This document shows, in pieces, positions 48,433 through 49,035 of a stretch of 49,035 nt of DNA (position 1 is the first letter of the stretch; each line of letters opens with the position of its first letter). The position numbers were made by a program, and so were the translations under genes. The notes below the pieces were generated by a model that saw only the letters and a list, made by a program, of their open reading frames with translations, had not been told where the DNA came from and did no database searches. This stretch comes from Muribacter muris (GTDB taxonomy: Bacteria > Pseudomonadota > Gammaproteobacteria > Enterobacterales > Pasteurellaceae): NCBI RefSeq assembly GCF_001038205.1, contig NZ_JWIZ01000009.1, positions 1 to 49,035 of the forward strand, read 5' to 3'.

Positions 48433-48687
48433 TTAATTGCCAAATTTTCGCTCAATTTCCTGCAACAGTTGAATGGGATCAAGCCCTAAGCCTTTGCAAT
48501 AGGCGATAAACTCAAAAATATCCAAGCGTCTATCGCCCGTTTCTACCTTGCCGATAAAGGAGTATAACACCCCCATTTTCTCACCTAAGGCACGTTGTGA
48601 AAGCCCCAAATCTAACCGTTGTTTAAGCAGCTTTTCCCGCAACCAAATATGTTCGGCGGAATGTATTGATAATCTTAAATTTCCCAT
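48433..48687 (-). CDS. XRE-family HTH transcriptional regulator
   Basis: 84 residues from the ATG at 48687. In-frame ATGs at 48696 and 48723 are possible, but the latter lies inside an operator copy. The helix-turn-helix is LREKLLKQRLDLGLSQRALGEKMGVLYSFIGKVETGDRR (about residues 17-55), and the remainder is one short C-terminal helix pair. It has no ligand domain. It is divergent from a small secreted-peptide gene, and three copies of a GAACC-type palindrome lie between the two. It is therefore probably an autorepressor that also controls the peptide. Confidence 0.85.
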   Translation of the reverse strand: MGNLRLSIHSAEHIWLREKLLKQRLDLGLSQRALGEKMGVLYSFIGKVETGDRRLDIFEFIAYCKGLGLDPIQLLQEIERKFGN

Positions 48688-48689
48688 TA

Positions 48690-48765
48690 CACCCATTCTA
48701 GGTGCAAATTCAGTTGAACCCATTTCAGGTTCGCTATATAATTTATCTGAACCTATTTTAGGTTC
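48690..48765. promoter_or_regulatory. Three operator palindromes between the XRE and peptide genes
   Basis: Two near-identical palindromes, GAACC-CATTTCA-GGTTC (48716-48732) and GAACC-TATTTTA-GGTTC (48749-48765), and a weaker third, CACC-CATTCTA-GGTG (48690-48704), share the centre YATTYTA/YATTTYA. The middle copy lies between the -35 and -10 of the peptide promoter, the right copy covers its start region, and the left copy abuts the XRE start. The same 17-bp design occurs nowhere else that I noticed in the window. Confidence 0.8.
48714..48742 (+). promoter_or_regulatory. Promoter of the secreted-peptide gene
   Basis: TTGAAC (48714-48719), a 17-bp spacer and TATAAT (48737-48742) form a strong sigma-70 promoter. 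The middle operator overlaps the -35 and fills most of the spacer. Confidence 0.75.
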
Positions 48766-48800
48766 AAATTTGTTCTAAAGCTATTGAAATGAGGTGAAAA

Positions 48801-48947
48801 ATGCGTCAATTAAGAAAATGGTTAGTCGCAGCAGTACTGTGTGGTGTTTCAGCGGCTGCGTTGGCAGACTGGGAATCTGCAACGAATGTTGGTGAAGAAC
48901 CAACAGGTGATACATTTTATACAAAGTGTATCTATGACTGTCAATGA
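48801..48947 (+). CDS. 48-residue exported Cys-containing peptide
   Basis: The ATG at 48801 follows GAGGTG by six bases. Residues 1-22 form a classic Sec signal (basic MRQLRK, hydrophobic WLVAAVLCGVSAAALA, predicted cleavage after AALA). The mature part is about 26 residues, acidic in the middle (NVGEEPTGDTFY) and ending KCIYDCQ, where two Cys separated by three residues could form a small ring. I cannot assign a family. It might be a truncated form of a longer secreted protein, since no downstream homology can be tested here. It is controlled by the divergent XRE gene through the shared operators, and a hairpin follows. Confidence 0.65.
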   Translation: MRQLRKWLVAAVLCGVSAAALADWESATNVGEEPTGDTFYTKCIYDCQ

Positions 48948-48977
48948 TCTTCCAAAATTGAACCACAAAGATCCTTT

Positions 48978-48994
48978 AAAAGTGTTCCACTTTT
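48978..48994 (+). terminator. Terminator-like hairpin after the peptide gene
   Basis: AAAAGTG (48978-48984) and CACTTTT (48988-48994) form a 7-bp stem with a 3-nt loop, followed by ATTATTTCTT. The stem is weak but well placed, 30 bases after the stop. Confidence 0.55.
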
Positions 48995-49035
48995 ATTATT
49001 TCTTAATTACGATGTTTAAATCGATAAGATTCATT

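Overview
The window is a piece of a Pasteurellaceae chromosome. The gene complement fits (succinylated DAP pathway, nrf-type heme lyase, yecM-argS, hisG to hisIE operon), and the DNA is sprinkled with the 9-mer ACAAGCGGT, the uptake signal of the Actinobacillus/Mannheimia branch, often as inverted pairs near gene ends. The species cannot be named from the sequence alone. I saw no rRNA, tRNA, CRISPR array or intact transposase.

Layout. (1) 1-12.1 kb: a REPIN-like inverted repeat, dapE, a ROK regulator, and a four-gene ABC importer operon (one permease frameshifted) divergent from a cytosolic glycerophosphodiester phosphodiesterase, with a perfect CRP site between them. Then come a Slam/TbpB-type surface lipoprotein, an M15 peptidase, rsmJ, and a yccS gene broken by an in-frame amber codon. 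(2) 12.1-20.6 kb: two small lipoproteins, yecM/argS, a DUF805 membrane protein and two tandem BCCT transporters. (3) 20.6-33.5 kb: a complete histidine operon on the minus strand (hisL leader, hisG, D, C, B, H, A, F, IE). It is interrupted by a LysE-type exporter, a ~3 kb AT-rich island, a GNAT acetyltransferase and a PD-(D/E)XK/DUF5655 protein. The island holds a membrane protein, a histidine phosphatase, a rhuM remnant, a helical possible regulator, two microproteins and a zinc-ribbon membrane protein. (4) 33.6-39.1 kb: purC, yhhQ behind a probable preQ1 riboswitch, obgE, aroQ, an ArsC-like gene and a CNNM/CorC protein. (5) 39.2-42.3 kb: argC-argB-argD behind two tandem ARG boxes. (6) 42.3-47.2 kb: nrfE/dsbE/nrfF/nrfG cytochrome c maturation genes with an AAA/DUF4143 ATPase inserted. 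(7) 47.3-49.0 kb: mscL, hemG, and at the edge an XRE regulator divergent from a 48-residue signal-peptide-bearing peptide, with three copies of a GAACC-N7-GGTTC operator between them.

How it works together. Most of the window is biosynthesis (His, Arg, DAP, purine, chorismate) under recognisable local control: His-codon attenuation, ArgR boxes, a preQ1 riboswitch and CRP. The less ordinary parts are the XRE/peptide module at the right edge, the microprotein island inside his, the CRP-controlled importer next to the GDPD, and a cluster of the other uptake-signal dialect (AAGTGCGGT) inside the his region. Two genes (an importer permease and yccS) carry single lesions, and one (rhuM) is heavily decayed.
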